A stretch of DNA of 49,611 nt. Origin: Microbispora triticiradicis (GTDB lineage Bacteria > Actinomycetota > Actinomycetes > Streptosporangiales > Streptosporangiaceae). The stretch spans positions 1 to 49,611 of the forward strand of contig QFZU02000285.1 of the NCBI GenBank assembly GCA_003260025.2, read 5' to 3'. Of this stretch, positions 24,766 through 33,795 are shown one piece after another (position 1 is the first letter of the stretch; the number at the start of each line of letters is the position of its first letter). The notes under the pieces are model-generated. The model was given only the letters and a program-made list of their open reading frames with translations. It searched no databases and was not told where the DNA came from. The translations under genes were made by a program, and so were the position numbers.

Positions 24766-27233
24766 GAGCGCACTGCCTCCAGAGGAATCAGCACCGGTTT
24801 GATCTGGTCGCGTTCGGTCTCGAAGGAGATCGAGGGGTCGGGGATGCCCGGGGCGTTCACGAAGCTGACGAAGCGCCGCAGCTTGTCGGGGTCCTCGATG
24901 GCGGCGCGCCACTCGTCGACGTACGTGGCCACGTGCCGCTCCATCTGCGCGTCGAGGTCGGCGCAGATGCCGAGCGAGTCCTCCATGATCACCTCACGGA
25001 GGTAGCCGAGACCGCCGTCCAGGCCCTCCAGCCACGCGGCGGTGCGCTGCAGCCGGTCGGCGGTGCGGATGTAGAACATCAGGAACCGGTCGATGGTCCT
25101 GACCAGGTCGTCGGTCGACAGGTCGGCGGCCAGCAGGTCGGCGTGGCGGGGCTTGAAGCCGCCGTTGCCGCCGACGTACAGGTTCCAGCCCTGCTCGGTG
25201 GCGATGACGCCGAAGTCCTTCGACCTGGCCTCGGCGCACTCGCGGGCGCATCCGGAGACGGCCGACTTGAGCTTGTGCGGCGAGCGCAGCCCGCGGTAGC
25301 GCAGCTCCAGCGCGATGGCCAGGCCGACCGAGTCCTGCACGCCGTACCGGCACCAGGTGGACCCGACGCACGACTTCACCGTGCGCAGGGCCTTGCCGTA
25401 CGCGTGCCCGGACTCGAAGCCGGCTTCCACGAGACGGCGCCAGATGGCGGGCAGCTGCTCGACCCGGGCCCCGAGCAGGTCGATGCGCTGCCCGCCGGTG
25501 ATCTTCGTGTAGAGCCCGAAGTCGCGGGCCACCTCGCCGATCACGATGAGCTTGTCCGGAGTGATCTCGCCGCCCGGGATGCGCGGGACCACCGAGTAGG
25601 TCCCGTTCTTCTGGATGTTGGCGAGGAAGTGGTCGTTGGTGTCCTGCAGCGTGGCCTGCTCGCCGTCGAGGATGTGGCCGCGGCCGAGGGACGCGAGGAT
25701 CGAGGCGACCACCGGCTTGCAGATGTCGCAGCCGCGGCCCGTCCCGTGTTCGGCGATGAGCTGTGAGAACGTGGTGATCCCCCGCACGCTCACGATGTCG
25801 AACAGCTCGGCCCGGCTGTGGGTGAAGTGCTCGCACAGCGCCTTGCCGACGTCGACGCCCGACTTCACCAGGATCTGCTTGAGCATCGGCACGCAGCTGC
25901 CGCAGGTGGTGCCGGCCCGGGTGCAGTCCTTGATGCCCTGCACGTCGGTCAGGCCCTTGTCGGCGATGGCCGCGCAGATCCTCCCCTTGGTGACGTTGTT
26001 GCAGGAGCAGACCTGGGCGTCGTCCGGCAGGTCCGTCGACGTGGTGCCCGCGCCCGCGAACAGCAGGTCGCTCGGCGCGCCGGGCAGCGGCCTGCCGACG
26101 AAGGGCCGCAGCGCGTTGTACGGCCCGGCGTCGCCGACGCAGATGCCGCCGAGCAGGGTCGTGGCGTCGTCGCTGACGAACAGGCGCTTGTAGACGCCGG
26201 CGACCGGGTCCATGTAGGTGACGTCGAGCGCGCCCGACATGGCCCCGAACTGCGCCACCTCGACGCCGAGCAGCTTGAGCTTGGTGGACATGTCGGCGCC
26301 GGTGAAGGCGGCCGAGCCGAGCAGGATCCGGTCGGCGGCCACCTCGGCCTGGGCGAAGCACGGCGCGACCAGGCCGTAGACCATCCCGGCGGCCAGCGCG
26401 CACTCGCCGATCGCGTAGATGTGCTCGTCGGAGGTGCGCATGCCCTCGTCCACCACGATGCCGCCGCGCTCGCCGACCTCCAGGCCGCAGTCCCGCGCGA
26501 GCTCGTCGCGCGGCCGCACCCCGGCGGAGAAGACGACGACCTGGGCGTCGACGGCCTCGCCGTCCGGCCTGACCAGCGCGGCCACCCGGCCGTCCGGCCC
26601 GGCCTCGATAGACCGGACCCCGGCGCCGGTGTGGACGGTGAGCCCGAGCGCCTCGATGTGGTTACGCAGCACCGAGCCGCCGCCCTCGTCCACCTGGCGG
26701 GGCATCAGCCAGCCGCTCATCTCGACGACGTGCGTCTCCAGCCCGAGCCCGCGCAGGGCGTCGGCCGCCTCCAGGCCGAGCAGGCCGCCGCCGATGACCA
26801 CGCCGGCGCGGGCGTCCCGCGACGCCTCCCTGATGGCGTCCAGGTCGTCGATGGTGCGGTAGACGAAGCAGCCCGGCAGGTCCCTGCCCGGCACCGGCGG
26901 CACGAACGGCGCCGACCCGGTGGCCAGCACCAGCACGTCGTACGGCTCGGAGTAGCCGGCGTCGGTGGCGACGGTGCGGGCGGCGCGGTCGACGCCGACC
27001 ACCTTCACGCCGGTCCGCACGCTCACACCGTCCGGCACCCGGTACGTGAGGTCGTCCACGCTCTTGCCGCTGAGATAGGAGGTGAGCGCGACCCGGTCGT
27101 AGGCCGGGCGGGGCTCCTCCCCGAACACCGTGATCGTCCCGTCGAAGCCCCGCTCCACGAGTGTCTCGATCAGGCGGTGTGCGGTCGGTCCGTGTCCCGC
27201 CACGACGATTCTCATGCGCTGACGTACCTTCAT
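24762..27233 (-). CDS. nirB: NADH-dependent nitrite reductase large subunit NirB
   Basis: 823 aa. Order of modules: FAD/NAD(P)H-binding pyridine-nucleotide oxidoreductase (1-400; VVAGHGPTAHRL, VVIGGGLLGLEAADAL), a 2Fe-2S BFD-like domain (CSCNNVTKG, CGSCVPML), and the siroheme/4Fe-4S sulfite-nitrite reductase half with the cluster cysteines in SCVGSTWCRYG and SGCARECAEAR. It reduces nitrite to ammonium with six electrons from NADH. ATG at 27233 overlaps the upstream stop and has AGGAAGG nine bases before it; an internal ATG six codons on is an alternative. Confidence 0.96.
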   Translation of the reverse strand: MKVRQRMRIVVAGHGPTAHRLIETLVERGFDGTITVFGEEPRPAYDRVALTSYLSGKSVDDLTYRVPDGVSVRTGVKVVGVDRAARTVATDAGYSEPYDVLVLATGSAPFVPPVPGRDLPGCFVYRTIDDLDAIREASRDARAGVVIGGGLLGLEAADALRGLGLETHVVEMSGWLMPRQVDEGGGSVLRNHIEALGLTVHTGAGVRSIEAGPDGRVAALVRPDGEAVDAQVVVFSAGVRPRDELARDCGLEVGERGGIVVDEGMRTSDEHIYAIGECALAAGMVYGLVAPCFAQAEVAADRILLGSAAFTGADMSTKLKLLGVEVAQFGAMSGALDVTYMDPVAGVYKRLFVSDDATTLLGGICVGDAGPYNALRPFVGRPLPGAPSDLLFAGAGTTSTDLPDDAQVCSCNNVTKGRICAAIADKGLTDVQGIKDCTRAGTTCGSCVPMLKQILVKSGVDVGKALCEHFTHSRAELFDIVSVRGITTFSQLIAEHGTGRGCDICKPVVASILASLGRGHILDGEQATLQDTNDHFLANIQKNGTYSVVPRIPGGEITPDKLIVIGEVARDFGLYTKITGGQRIDLLGARVEQLPAIWRRLVEAGFESGHAYGKALRTVKSCVGSTWCRYGVQDSVGLAIALELRYRGLRSPHKLKSAVSGCARECAEARSKDFGVIATEQGWNLYVGGNGGFKPRHADLLAADLSTDDLVRTIDRFLMFYIRTADRLQRTAAWLEGLDGGLGYLREVIMEDSLGICADLDAQMERHVATYVDEWRAAIEDPDKLRRFVSFVNAPGIPDPSISFETERDQIKPVLIPLEAVRS

Positions 27234-28630
27234 GCGCTCACGCCTTCCTGCTCACACAACCAGCCGACGATGCCCTCGACCGCGTCGCGGCAGCCGCCGC
27301 ACCCGGTGGTGGCCCTCGTCGCGGCGGCTACGGCCTCCACGTCACGCGCGCCGGACTCCCAGCACGCCCTGATCTGGCCCTTCGTCACGTTGTTGCACTG
27401 GCAGACCCGGGCCGAGTCCGGCATCCGGGTCGGGTTGTCGGCCGTCGCCGCGGCGCCCACGCCGGGGAACAGCAGGCCGGTCCGGTCGCCCGGGAGCGGC
27501 CCGCCCCGGTCGAACAGCTGGGTGAGCGTGCCCACGGCGGAGGTCTCGCCCAGCAGGATCGCGCCGACCAGCCGGCCGTCGCGGATGACGAGCTTGCGGT
27601 AGGTGCCCTTGTGCCGGTGGGAGAAGCGGACGATCTCCGCCTCCTCGTCGGTCAGGTGGGTCTCCCCCATCGCCGCGAGCTCGACGCTCTTGGCCTTCAG
27701 CCGGGTGACCAGCCGCGAGCCCCGGTAGCGGGCGCCCTTGTCGGCCCCGGTCAGCAGGTCGGCGAGCACCGACGCCTGCTCCCAGGCCGGCGCCACCAGG
27801 CCGTAGACCCGGCCCGCGTGCTGCGCGCACTCGCCGATGGCGAAGATCGACGGGTCGTCCGTGCGCAGCTCGTCGTCGACGACGACGCCGCGCTCGACCT
27901 CCAGCCCCGCGTCGCGGGCGAGGCCGACGACCGGGCGCACGCCGCAGGCGACCACCACCAGGTCGGCGTCGACCAGTTCCTCTCCCGCCAGCTCCACGTG
28001 CCGCTCCCGCACAGCGGTCACGGTGACGCCGGTGCGGATGGCGACGCCGAGCGAGCCGAGCGTCTCGCGGAGGATGAGTCCGGCCTCCGCGTCGAGCTGG
28101 CGCTCCATCAGGTGGTCACGCACGTGCAGCAGCGTCACCGGGACACCCCGGCCGGCCAGCCCGCGCGCGGCCTCGATGCCGAGCAGCCCGCCGCCGATGA
28201 CGACCGCGCTGCGCGCGCTCGCGGCGGCCTCCCTGATGCGGTCGCAGTCGTCCAGCGTGCGGAACGCGGTCGCCCGCTCCACGCCGGGGATCGCCGGGAT
28301 CACCGGCTCGCTGCCCGTGGCCAGCACGAGCACGTCGTACGGCTCGCGCGTCCCGTCGGCCGCGACGACGGTCCGGGCGTCCCGGTCGATCGCGGTGACC
28401 TCGACGCCGAGGTGCGCGGTCACGTTGTGCTCGGCGTGCCAGCGGGGGCCGAGCAGCCGGACCTGGTCCGGCCGCGACGTGCCCGCCACCACGTTCGACA
28501 GCAGCACCCGGTTGTACGGCTGCCAGGCCTCGGCGCCGAACACGGTGATCTTGACGTCCCGGTCCCGGGCGCGCACCTCGCTCACGAGACGCGCGCCGGC
28601 CATGCCGTTCCCCACCACGACGAGCCTCAC
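27230..28630 (-). CDS. FAD/BFD electron-transfer subunit of assimilatory nitrate reductase
   Basis: 466 aa from GTG at 28630 (GTGA overlap with nasA). The FAD motif is VVVGNGMAGARLV, the NADH motif VVIGGGLLGIEAARGL, and the C-terminal 2Fe-2S BFD domain has CQCNNVTKGQ and CGGCRD. It is collinear with the N-terminal half of NirB and evidently shares its ancestry. Located between nasA and nirB, it most likely passes electrons from NADH to the NasA catalytic subunit, like Bacillus NasB or Klebsiella NasC. The role is inferred from family and context. Confidence 0.88.
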   Translation of the reverse strand: MRLVVVGNGMAGARLVSEVRARDRDVKITVFGAEAWQPYNRVLLSNVVAGTSRPDQVRLLGPRWHAEHNVTAHLGVEVTAIDRDARTVVAADGTREPYDVLVLATGSEPVIPAIPGVERATAFRTLDDCDRIREAAASARSAVVIGGGLLGIEAARGLAGRGVPVTLLHVRDHLMERQLDAEAGLILRETLGSLGVAIRTGVTVTAVRERHVELAGEELVDADLVVVACGVRPVVGLARDAGLEVERGVVVDDELRTDDPSIFAIGECAQHAGRVYGLVAPAWEQASVLADLLTGADKGARYRGSRLVTRLKAKSVELAAMGETHLTDEEAEIVRFSHRHKGTYRKLVIRDGRLVGAILLGETSAVGTLTQLFDRGGPLPGDRTGLLFPGVGAAATADNPTRMPDSARVCQCNNVTKGQIRACWESGARDVEAVAAATRATTGCGGCRDAVEGIVGWLCEQEGVSA

Positions 28631-30792
28631 GCGTCACGCTCCATGTCCTCGCCGGTGCACCGTTCGAGAGCGGCGGCGCAGACCTTGAACTCCGGCATCC
28701 GCGACATCGGGTCGAGCGCCGGGTTGGTGAGCAGGTTGACGCCCTCCCAGTGGAACGGCATGAACACGGTGTCGGGCCGGATCGAGGCGTTGACGCGGGC
28801 CACCGCCTCGGCGGCGCCCCGGCGGCTGCGCACCCGCACGCGGTCGCCCGGTGCGACGTTCAGCCGTTCGGCGAGGTCGGGGTGCACCTCCACGAAGACC
28901 TCCGACGCGACCTGGTTGAGCGACCGGATGCGGCGCGTCTGCGCCCCCGACTGGTAGTGGGCGAGCACCCGCCCGGAGGTCAGGTAGAGGGGGAACTCCT
29001 CGTCCACGTCCTCGGCGGGCGGGCGGTGGTCCACCGGCACCATGCGGGCCCGTCCGTCCGGGGTGGCGAAGCGGTCCAGGAAGGGCCGCGGCGTCCCCGG
29101 GTGGGGCCCGGCCTCGGGCGCGGTCTCGGTGGCGGGGCAGGGCCAGAACACGCCGGTCTCGGCCGCGATCCGCTCGTAGGTGATGCCGGAGTAGTCGGCG
29201 ATACCTCCGGCGGAGGCCCGGCGCAGCTCGTCGAAGACCGTGCGCGGGTCGGCGGGGAACTTCTCGCCGCAGCCGAGCCGCTCGGCGAGCCCGCCGAGGA
29301 TCCGCAGGTCGCTGCGCGCGCCCGGCGGCGGCGCCGCGGCCTGGCGGCGCAGCAGCACCCGGCCCTCCAGGTTGGTCATCGTGCCCGACTCCTCGGCCCA
29401 CTGGGTCGTGGGGAGCACGACGTCGGCCATCGCCGCGGTCTCCGACAGCACGAAGTCGGCGACGACGAGCAGGTCCAGCGCGGCCAGCCGCTCCGTCACG
29501 TGCCCGGCGCGCGGCGCGGAGACGACGGGGTTGGAGCCGAACAGCAGCAGCGCCCTCGGCCCCTCCGGAGTGCCGAGCGCGTCGAGCAGTTCGTACGCCG
29601 ACCTGCCGGGTCCGGGCAGGTCGGCGGGGTCGACCCCCCACACGGCCGCGACGTGCGCCCGCGCCGCCGGGTCGTCGATCTTCCGGTAGCCGGGGAGCTG
29701 GTCGGCCTTCTGGCCGTGCTCCCGGCCGCCCTGGCCGTTGCCCTGACCGGTCACGCAGCCGTACCCGGAGCCCTCCCGGCCCGGCAGGCCGAGGGTGAGC
29801 GCCAGGTTGACGAACGCGGTGACGGTGTCGGTGCCCTTGGCGTGCTGTTCCGCGCCCCGGCCGGTCAGGATCATCGCGCGCCCGGCCTCGCCGAGGATGC
29901 GTACGGCCTCGCGCATCTGGGCGACGGGGACGCCGGTGACGCGCTCCACCCGCTCGGGCCACCAGGCCGACACGGAGGCGCGCACGGCCTCGAAGCCGGT
30001 GGTGCGCGCGGCGAGGTAGCCGAGGTCGGCGTGGCCCTCGGCGACCGCGATGTGCAGCAGGCCCAGCGCCAGCGCGAGGTCGGTGCCGGGGGTGGCCTGC
30101 AGGTGCAGGTCGGCCAGCCGGGCGGTCTGCGTGAGGCGGGGGTCGATCACGACGAGCCGGCCGCCCCGGGACCGCATCGCGGTCAGGTGCCGCACGAAGG
30201 GGGGCATGGTCTCGGCGACGTTCCCCCCGGCGAGCAGCACCGCGTCCGCCCGGCCGATGTCGGTGATGGGGAACGGCAGGCCGCGGTCCATCCCGAAGGC
30301 GCGGTTGACGGCGGCCGCCGCCGAGGACATGCAGAACCTGCCGTTGTAGTCGATCTGGCTGGTCCGCAGCGCCACCCGGGCGAACTTGCCGAGCTGGTAG
30401 GCCTTCTCGTTGGTCAGCCCGCCGCCGCCGAAGACCGCCACGGCGTCCGGCCCGTGCTCGGCCCGGATGGCCCGGAGGCGGCCGGCGGTGTAGTCGAGCG
30501 CCTCCTCCCAGGTCACCGGCTTCCCGTGGAGCAGCGGGGTGGTGATCCGTTCGGGTGAGGTCAGCAGTTCGGCCGCCGTCCAGCCCTTCTGGCACAGGCC
30601 GCCGGCGTTGGCCGGGATGTCCTCTCTCGGGGTGATCTCGCCGTTGGCGACGTACATGCCGCACTGCAGGGCGCAGTAGGGGCAGTGCGTGGCCGAGCCC
30701 ACTGTGGTGTCCCCGTGGACCTGTGACATCACAGGACCTGGAGCGTGCAGTGAGATCGGCATGGATCCGATGGTGGGTACAGGCGGTTTCAC
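28627..30792 (-). CDS. nasA: Assimilatory nitrate reductase catalytic subunit
   Basis: 721 aa molybdopterin oxidoreductase. The 4Fe-4S cluster cysteines are Cys37, 40, 44 (CPYCALQC) and Cys67 (LCQKGW); Cys154 in GRFCMSSA is the expected molybdenum ligand. The molybdopterin-binding modules run to the C-terminal dinucleotide-binding barrel (LYLTSGRVLAHYQSGAQTRR). It is cytoplasmic, with no Tat signal. GTG at 30792 is favoured by AAGGGA eight bases upstream; ATG at codon 22 is a possible shorter start. It heads the coupled operon nasA - FAD subunit - nirB - nirD - nnaR. Confidence 0.94.
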   Translation of the reverse strand: MKPPVPTIGSMPISLHAPGPVMSQVHGDTTVGSATHCPYCALQCGMYVANGEITPREDIPANAGGLCQKGWTAAELLTSPERITTPLLHGKPVTWEEALDYTAGRLRAIRAEHGPDAVAVFGGGGLTNEKAYQLGKFARVALRTSQIDYNGRFCMSSAAAAVNRAFGMDRGLPFPITDIGRADAVLLAGGNVAETMPPFVRHLTAMRSRGGRLVVIDPRLTQTARLADLHLQATPGTDLALALGLLHIAVAEGHADLGYLAARTTGFEAVRASVSAWWPERVERVTGVPVAQMREAVRILGEAGRAMILTGRGAEQHAKGTDTVTAFVNLALTLGLPGREGSGYGCVTGQGNGQGGREHGQKADQLPGYRKIDDPAARAHVAAVWGVDPADLPGPGRSAYELLDALGTPEGPRALLLFGSNPVVSAPRAGHVTERLAALDLLVVADFVLSETAAMADVVLPTTQWAEESGTMTNLEGRVLLRRQAAAPPPGARSDLRILGGLAERLGCGEKFPADPRTVFDELRRASAGGIADYSGITYERIAAETGVFWPCPATETAPEAGPHPGTPRPFLDRFATPDGRARMVPVDHRPPAEDVDEEFPLYLTSGRVLAHYQSGAQTRRIRSLNQVASEVFVEVHPDLAERLNVAPGDRVRVRSRRGAAEAVARVNASIRPDTVFMPFHWEGVNLLTNPALDPMSRMPEFKVCAAALERCTGEDMERDA

Positions 30793-30924
30793 CGCTGGGT
30801 CCCTTCTGTTACCGCTGTGCTACAAGGCGCCAACCGCGCTAACTTCGGCGATCGCGGCGTGGTGAGAGACCTCGTCGTCTCCGGAGCTCACTTGTGCTGT
30901 CGCCGCCGGTGAGACGTACGGCGG

Positions 30925-30953
30925 AAAAGAGCGGGCGCCGCACGGGCGCCCGC
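30925..30953 (-). terminator. Intrinsic terminator of narK
   Basis: On the minus strand GCGGGCGCC and GGCGCCCGC form a 9-base perfect stem with a 5-base loop, followed by TCTTTT. This is the best classical Rho-independent terminator in the window. It lies 65 bases after the narK stop and separates narK from the nasA operon, so nasA needs its own promoter in 30793-30924. Confidence 0.85.
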
Positions 30954-31017
30954 GGGGGTGGGGTCCGGACCCTGCTCAAACAGGCCCGCTCGGATCGGCC
31001 CGCTCGGACCGGCCGGC

Positions 31018-32388
31018 TCAGACGCGGGCCGCCGCCAGGCTGGGGGCCGCCTTCGCGCCGAGGGTCCGCATGTAGCAGAACCAGGTGACGGCGAAGCACA
31101 GGGCGTAGAAGGCGGCGAAGGCCGCCAGCGCCGCTCCCGCACCGCCGGTGGCGGCGATGGAGCTGCCGAACCCGCGGTTGATGAAGAAGCCGCCGAACGC
31201 GCCGATCGCGGAGATGAAGCCGATGGCCGCCGACGCGTCGCGCTTGCCGGTGCGCAGCGCCTCCTCGAACTCGGGCGTGCCGGGCTCGACGCCCGCGACG
31301 GCCTTGGCGCGGAAGATGGCCGGGATCATCCGGTACGTGGAGCCGTTGCCGACGCCGGCGGTGCCGATCAGCAGCATGAAGGCCACGAAGAACAGCGCGA
31401 AGTTGTGGGCGGACATGGCCTGCCACACGAGGAGCACCGCGCCGATCATCGCGGCGAAGTTCCAGAACGTGACCGCGGCCCCGCCGAGGCGGTCCGACAG
31501 CCAGCCGCCGGCGGGCCGGATGACCGAGCCGATCAGCGGGCCGAGGAACGCCAGCGAGACCATCGAGGCGTGCTCGGCGAACTGCGACTTGATCAGCAGC
31601 GGGAAGGCCGTCGAGTAGCCGATGAACGAGCCGAACGTGCCGATGTAGAGGAGCGCCATGATCCACGTCTGGGCCCGGCCGGCCGCCTTGACCATCTCCC
31701 TCGGCTCGGCCTTGGCGGAGGTGAGGTTGTTCATGAAGAAGTACGCGCCGGCGGCGGCGAGCAGGATGAACGGCACCCAGAACAGTCCGGCGGCGGCGAG
31801 CCCGAAGCCCCCGATGACCAGCGGCATCAGCAGCTGCACCGAGCTGACGCCGATGTTGCCGCCCGCGGCGTTCAGGCCGAGGGCCGCACCCTGCCTGCTC
31901 TGCGGGTAGAAGTAGGTGATGTTGGCCATGCTGGAGGCGAAGTTGCCGCCGCCGAGCCCGGCCGTCGCCGCGATGGCGAGGAACGCCCAGTAGGGCGTGC
32001 CCGGGTCGTTCACCGCGACCGCCAGCAGCACCGCCGGCACCAGCAGCAGCAGCGCGCTGACCACCGTCCAGTTGCGCCCGCCGAACCGCGCGGGGGCGAA
32101 GGTGTAAGGGATGCGCAGCGCGGAGCCGACGAGGTTGGGCAGGGAGACGATCCAGAACAGCTGGTCGGTGGAGAACTTGTAGGCGCCGAGCTTGACGGCG
32201 ACGATGCTCCAGACGGTCCACAGCGTGAAGCCCAGGTGCTCGGCCAGGATCGAGAACACCAGATTGCGCCGGGCCGTCTTCTTCCCGGTGCCCTCCCAGA
32301 ACGCGGGATCGTCCGGTCGCCAGTCACCGATCCACCGGCCCTTCCCGGGCTCGCCGGTAGCCGTGTTCGCCGCCTGCGTCACGGTCAT
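31018..32388 (-). CDS. narK: NarK-type nitrate/nitrite MFS transporter
   Basis: 456 aa with twelve predicted membrane helices. Nitrate signature features are GLGGGNFASSMANITYFYP and the second NS motif GVGNGSTYRMIPAIF. It imports nitrate, by proton symport or in exchange for nitrite. GGAGGAAC just before the ATG is a strong ribosome site. It is upstream of and parallel to the nas-nir operon, but separately terminated. Two GGTCGTTAC words lie upstream (32460-32468 and 32494-32502). Confidence 0.95.
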   Translation of the reverse strand: MTVTQAANTATGEPGKGRWIGDWRPDDPAFWEGTGKKTARRNLVFSILAEHLGFTLWTVWSIVAVKLGAYKFSTDQLFWIVSLPNLVGSALRIPYTFAPARFGGRNWTVVSALLLLVPAVLLAVAVNDPGTPYWAFLAIAATAGLGGGNFASSMANITYFYPQSRQGAALGLNAAGGNIGVSSVQLLMPLVIGGFGLAAAGLFWVPFILLAAAGAYFFMNNLTSAKAEPREMVKAAGRAQTWIMALLYIGTFGSFIGYSTAFPLLIKSQFAEHASMVSLAFLGPLIGSVIRPAGGWLSDRLGGAAVTFWNFAAMIGAVLLVWQAMSAHNFALFFVAFMLLIGTAGVGNGSTYRMIPAIFRAKAVAGVEPGTPEFEEALRTGKRDASAAIGFISAIGAFGGFFINRGFGSSIAATGGAGAALAAFAAFYALCFAVTWFCYMRTLGAKAAPSLAAARV

Positions 32389-32901
32389 CGTTCCTCCTGC
32401 GTCTCGTGTCAGCTGGGGGCGTCTTTCTCAGCTGGGAACCGGTACCGACGCTAGGAAGGGGTCGTTACGCACCTTGACGATGTGTGATCGTGCGGTCGTT
32501 ACATGTGCCGCACCCCGGAAACATGCAATCCACAGGCATAACGGACGCAACACCGCGTTAACAACCGGTCGCCCGCGCGGGAGTCCGCGTTAAGGCCGCG
32601 TGTCGCCGCCCGCACCCGTGCCGCCCGGCTCCGCGCGCGGGCCGGTCGCACGCCGTCACGAAGGTCAGCGCTCCCGCGACCGAGCACCTCGTGTGGTCAT
32701 TTCACGACATTCCCGTGATCACGGGACTGCCGTTTCGTGACCGGGGTGCGCCGTTTCCGCCACCGGGATGGCACAGACATTTCGGTTGACATGTGACCGG
32801 TTTCCCGGCGGCAGGAATATCCGCGGTGGTGGACGGGGATACCGAAGCCGCCTCCCGCCTGATGCGGGCCCGCGTGGGCCCGCGCCCACCCGGGAGGACG
32901 G
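32389..32901. other. 513-base divergent control region of narK and the amidase
   Basis: No convincing gene. It holds two direct GGTCGTTAC repeats 34 bases apart (32460, 32494) and a GGAAAC at 32517-32522. These resemble GlnR half-site words but not the full spaced consensus. A 16-base perfect palindrome (32711-32726) is nested in a TCACGA/TCGTGA pair. TAGCGT on the minus strand near 32450 could be the narK -10. A TTGACA lies at 32785-32790 without a matching -10. Confidence 0.55.
32702..32740. promoter_or_regulatory. 16-base perfect palindrome nested in a second inverted repeat
   Basis: TCCCGTGATCACGGGA (32711-32726) is a perfect palindrome. TCACGA (32702-32707) and TCGTGA (32735-32740) flank it almost symmetrically. 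It lies 175 bases before the amidase start. A regulator operator is more likely than a terminator since no gene ends here. Confidence 0.5.
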
Positions 32902-33729
32902 ATGCCAGCGATCTCGCGTCGCGCGTTCCTGTCGTCGGCGTACCTGTCCGTGGCGCTGCTGTCCGCCCAGGGCGGGATCACCTCACTGGCCGGGCCCGCC
33001 CTGGCGGCCCGCGGCCCCCGGCGCCCGCGCGTGTACACCCGCTCGGAGTGGCGGGCCGACCCGCCCGCGAGCAAGGCCGATGTGCTCGACCGGGGCCCCG
33101 ACCGGCTCGTCGTCCACCACACGGCGACGGCGAACACCGGCGCGGCCGACCTGGAGGCGGCCTTCCGGCTGTCCCGGGCGATCCAGCGCTACCACATGCG
33201 GCGCAACGGCTGGGAGGACATCGGCGAGCAGTTCACGGTCAGCCGGGGCGGCTACGTCATGGAGGGCCGCAACCGCTCGCTGCCGGCCGTAGAGGCGGGC
33301 AGGCACGTGCTGGGGGCGCAGGCGGCCGACCACAACGACCACACGCTGGGCGTCGAGACGGAGGGAACCTACACCTCCTGCCTGCCGCCCGCCCGGCAGC
33401 TGGCCGCGCTTACCTCGCTGCTGGCGTGGCTGTGCGACGCGTACGAGCTCGACCCGCGCGTGGCCATCGTCGGCCACCGCGACCTCAACCGGACCGCCTG
33501 CCCGGGCGACCGCCTCTACGCGTACCTGCCGCAGCTTCGGGCCGACGTGGCGCGCCGTCTGGGCGGCCGGGCGCCCCGCCGCCTCGCTGCCGCGCCGCCG
33601 TGGCCGGCGCTGCCGGACGGCTCCCCCGACGGCCACGGCGAGGGTGTGGCGCTCGTCGGCGACCTGCCGTTCGAGCACGGCCCGGCGGTCGGCCCGCACG
33701 ACCTGACCCGGCACCCCCGCGTCCTCTGA
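32902..33729 (+). CDS. Tat-exported N-acetylmuramoyl-L-alanine amidase / PGRP protein
   Basis: 275 aa from ATG at 32902 with GGGAGGA upstream. The Tat-like signal has SRRAF (5-9), a hydrophobic stretch and an AxA-like site near residue 36. The amidase_2/PGRP domain has zinc ligands in VVHHTAT (His72/73), His192 in GHRDLN and Cys200 in TACPGD. It would cut the MurNAc-L-Ala bond of peptidoglycan outside the membrane. The C-terminal ~65 residues are Pro/Gly-rich and unassigned. It neighbours a surface-glycan cluster but is separated from it by a strong convergent hairpin. Confidence 0.9.
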   Translation: MPAISRRAFLSSAYLSVALLSAQGGITSLAGPALAARGPRRPRVYTRSEWRADPPASKADVLDRGPDRLVVHHTATANTGAADLEAAFRLSRAIQRYHMRRNGWEDIGEQFTVSRGGYVMEGRNRSLPAVEAGRHVLGAQAADHNDHTLGVETEGTYTSCLPPARQLAALTSLLAWLCDAYELDPRVAIVGHRDLNRTACPGDRLYAYLPQLRADVARRLGGRAPRRLAAAPPWPALPDGSPDGHGEGVALVGDLPFEHGPAVGPHDLTRHPRVL

Positions 33730-33748
33730 CCGGCGCCGCCGCCCCGGC

Positions 33749-33782
33749 CTCCCGGCCCGCCCTCGTGGCGGCGGGCCGGGAG
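33749..33782. terminator. Convergent terminator hairpin
   Basis: CTCCCGGCCCGCC (33749-33761) and GGCGGGCCGGGAG (33770-33782) are perfect 13-base arms with an 8-base loop, between the ends of the amidase gene and the convergent UDP-sugar dehydrogenase gene. Confidence 0.75.
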
Positions 33783-33795
33783 CGGAGGCGCCGCG

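Noticed and set aside
32460-32522. Complete GlnR box upstream of narK
   Set aside because: GTTAC and GAAAC words are present but their spacing (20 and 34 bases) does not match the known a-site/b-site arrangement.
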